Shown piece after piece: positions 4,560-5,242 of a stretch of 5,242 nucleotides of DNA (positions within the stretch are counted from its first letter, which is position 1; every line of letters starts with the position of its first letter). The stretch is from Planctomycetota bacterium (GTDB lineage: Bacteria; Planctomycetota; Phycisphaerae; Sedimentisphaerales; SG8-4): positions 1-5,242 of the forward strand of contig JAUWKC010000143.1 in the NCBI GenBank assembly GCA_030607345.1, written 5' to 3'. A program made the position numbers and the translations under genes. Under the pieces are notes generated by a model. It did not search any database and was not told the origin of the DNA. It was given only the letters and a program-made list of their open reading frames with translations.

Positions 4560-5242
4560 TACTGGACTGCTACCAGTGTTCGTCCTGCTATTTTGAGGAC
4601 AGGGAGCCTTCCACAAGGATAGACCCCGCCACAATTTCCCCGGCACAGCCAAAGAGGGTCTTCAGAAACGTTCTGTTGGTCTTTGTCTGCATCGAGATGT
4701 ACGACAGCAGGGAGGAGCTGCTGGAAGCTGTAGATGAGTTTGCGGCGCTTTCGGATATGTTAGGCAAGAGGCCGATTGTCCTGTGCCCGAATGTGCATCT
4801 TTCTATTGACAAGGCACCGGAGAAGCAGGCGACTTGGCTGGTCGACGAGCTGGAGAAGATGCTCGTCGGCAAAGGCTTCGACGTGCAGTGCTTATCTTTC
4901 GGCTATCACAAACAATACGGGATGGAATGCAACGGGAACGTCGGCAGTATTGTGGGCAGGAGGTTTTACGGCTCTGAGGAGAAGCAATTCCTGCGACTTT
5001 TGACTCGGTTGGGCGTCTGCCCGCCGGAATCTCAGCCGAAGGATTTGCCGGCCTGGGCACGTACTTTGACCGAGCGGAGGCTCAAAGTCTTGGGCAGCAG
5101 AAGGGAGACGTACAACGCCGCCGAGAAGATGCTTCAGGAGCAGCTTGATGCGACAGGTCACAGCGAGCTTTGGACGTGCATGTTGTTTGAGGGCGAAAGA
5201 AAGCCTTTTGGCGACTATTTGGGCAGTTTACACGAGGTTATA
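4556..5242 (+). CDS. 3'-partial protein with archaeal-type threonyl-tRNA synthetase editing domain
   Basis: The frame is open for 229 codons from ATG 4556 to the window end, with no stop. The start overlaps the previous stop (ATGA), and a weak GAGAAG lies five bases upstream. Residues 1-135 resemble the archaeal ThrRS N-terminal editing domain (tRNA-Thr_ED, DTD-like fold), which hydrolyses Ser from mischarged tRNA-Thr. Seen here are an N-terminal YFE, a strand NVLLVFVCIE (38-47), a helix SREELLEAVDEFAALSDML, then IVLCPNVHLSIDKAP with His81. After helix WLVDELEKMLVGKGFDV come LSFGYHKQYGMEC with Lys119 and Cys125, then NG. These match the family's AHLSSD, FGWYK and SCKG motifs from memory; the Tyr before the Lys is His here. 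Residues 136-229 are unrecognised; no class II synthetase motifs appear in the visible part. Bacterial ThrRS normally uses a different editing fold, so this may be a trans-editing protein or the start of an archaeal-type synthetase. Domain likely, full architecture unknown. Confidence 0.8.
   Translation, partial: MILDCYQCSSCYFEDREPSTRIDPATISPAQPKRVFRNVLLVFVCIEMYDSREELLEAVDEFAALSDMLGKRPIVLCPNVHLSIDKAPEKQATWLVDELEKMLVGKGFDVQCLSFGYHKQYGMECNGNVGSIVGRRFYGSEEKQFLRLLTRLGVCPPESQPKDLPAWARTLTERRLKVLGSRRETYNAAEKMLQEQLDATGHSELWTCMLFEGERKPFGDYLGSLHEVI

Overview
The window is about 5.2 kb of gene-dense bacterial DNA with every supported gene on the + strand. It most resembles a member of the Planctomycetota, probably class Phycisphaerae. 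The best clue is the C-terminal single dockerin-like motif (GDANGDCRVDFTDFAIMAGSWL) on a secreted beta-propeller protein, an ending common in that group. An ECF-type sigma factor and a glycine-zipper lipoprotein with a GEYYPTMPTEEQL tail also fit. The assignment rests on recognition of protein style, not on a search.

Left half (1-3427): three closely spaced genes that look like one envelope or export-directed unit. The first is 5'-partial. It encodes a long, basic, Ser/Gly/Ala/Arg-rich low-complexity region, then a Tyr/Trp/Arg-rich segment, then TPR helices. The second starts 20 bases later and encodes an exported protein of seven TolB-like repeats (a probable seven-bladed propeller) with a half-dockerin tail. 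The third is a small lipoprotein with a glycine-zipper region. A short GC stem followed by six T's at 3411-3427 may end this unit.

Right half (3439-5242): a likely separate transcription unit. A good sigma-70-like promoter (TTGAAT, 17 bases, TAGAAT) lies at 3439-3467. It precedes an ECF-like sigma factor (preferred GTG start at 3577), a 112-residue protein of unknown function, and a gene coupled to it by an ATGA overlap that runs off the right edge. The last gene is open from 4556 to the window end. Its first ~135 residues look like the archaeal-type threonyl-tRNA synthetase editing domain (the DTD-like fold that removes Ser from tRNA-Thr), followed by a region I do not recognise.

The most interesting content is this second unit: an alternative sigma factor, an unknown small protein and an archaeal-type tRNA editing domain in a bacterial setting. 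This could be a regulated translation-quality module, but that role is inference. No tRNA, rRNA, CRISPR array, insertion sequence or attachment site was seen.
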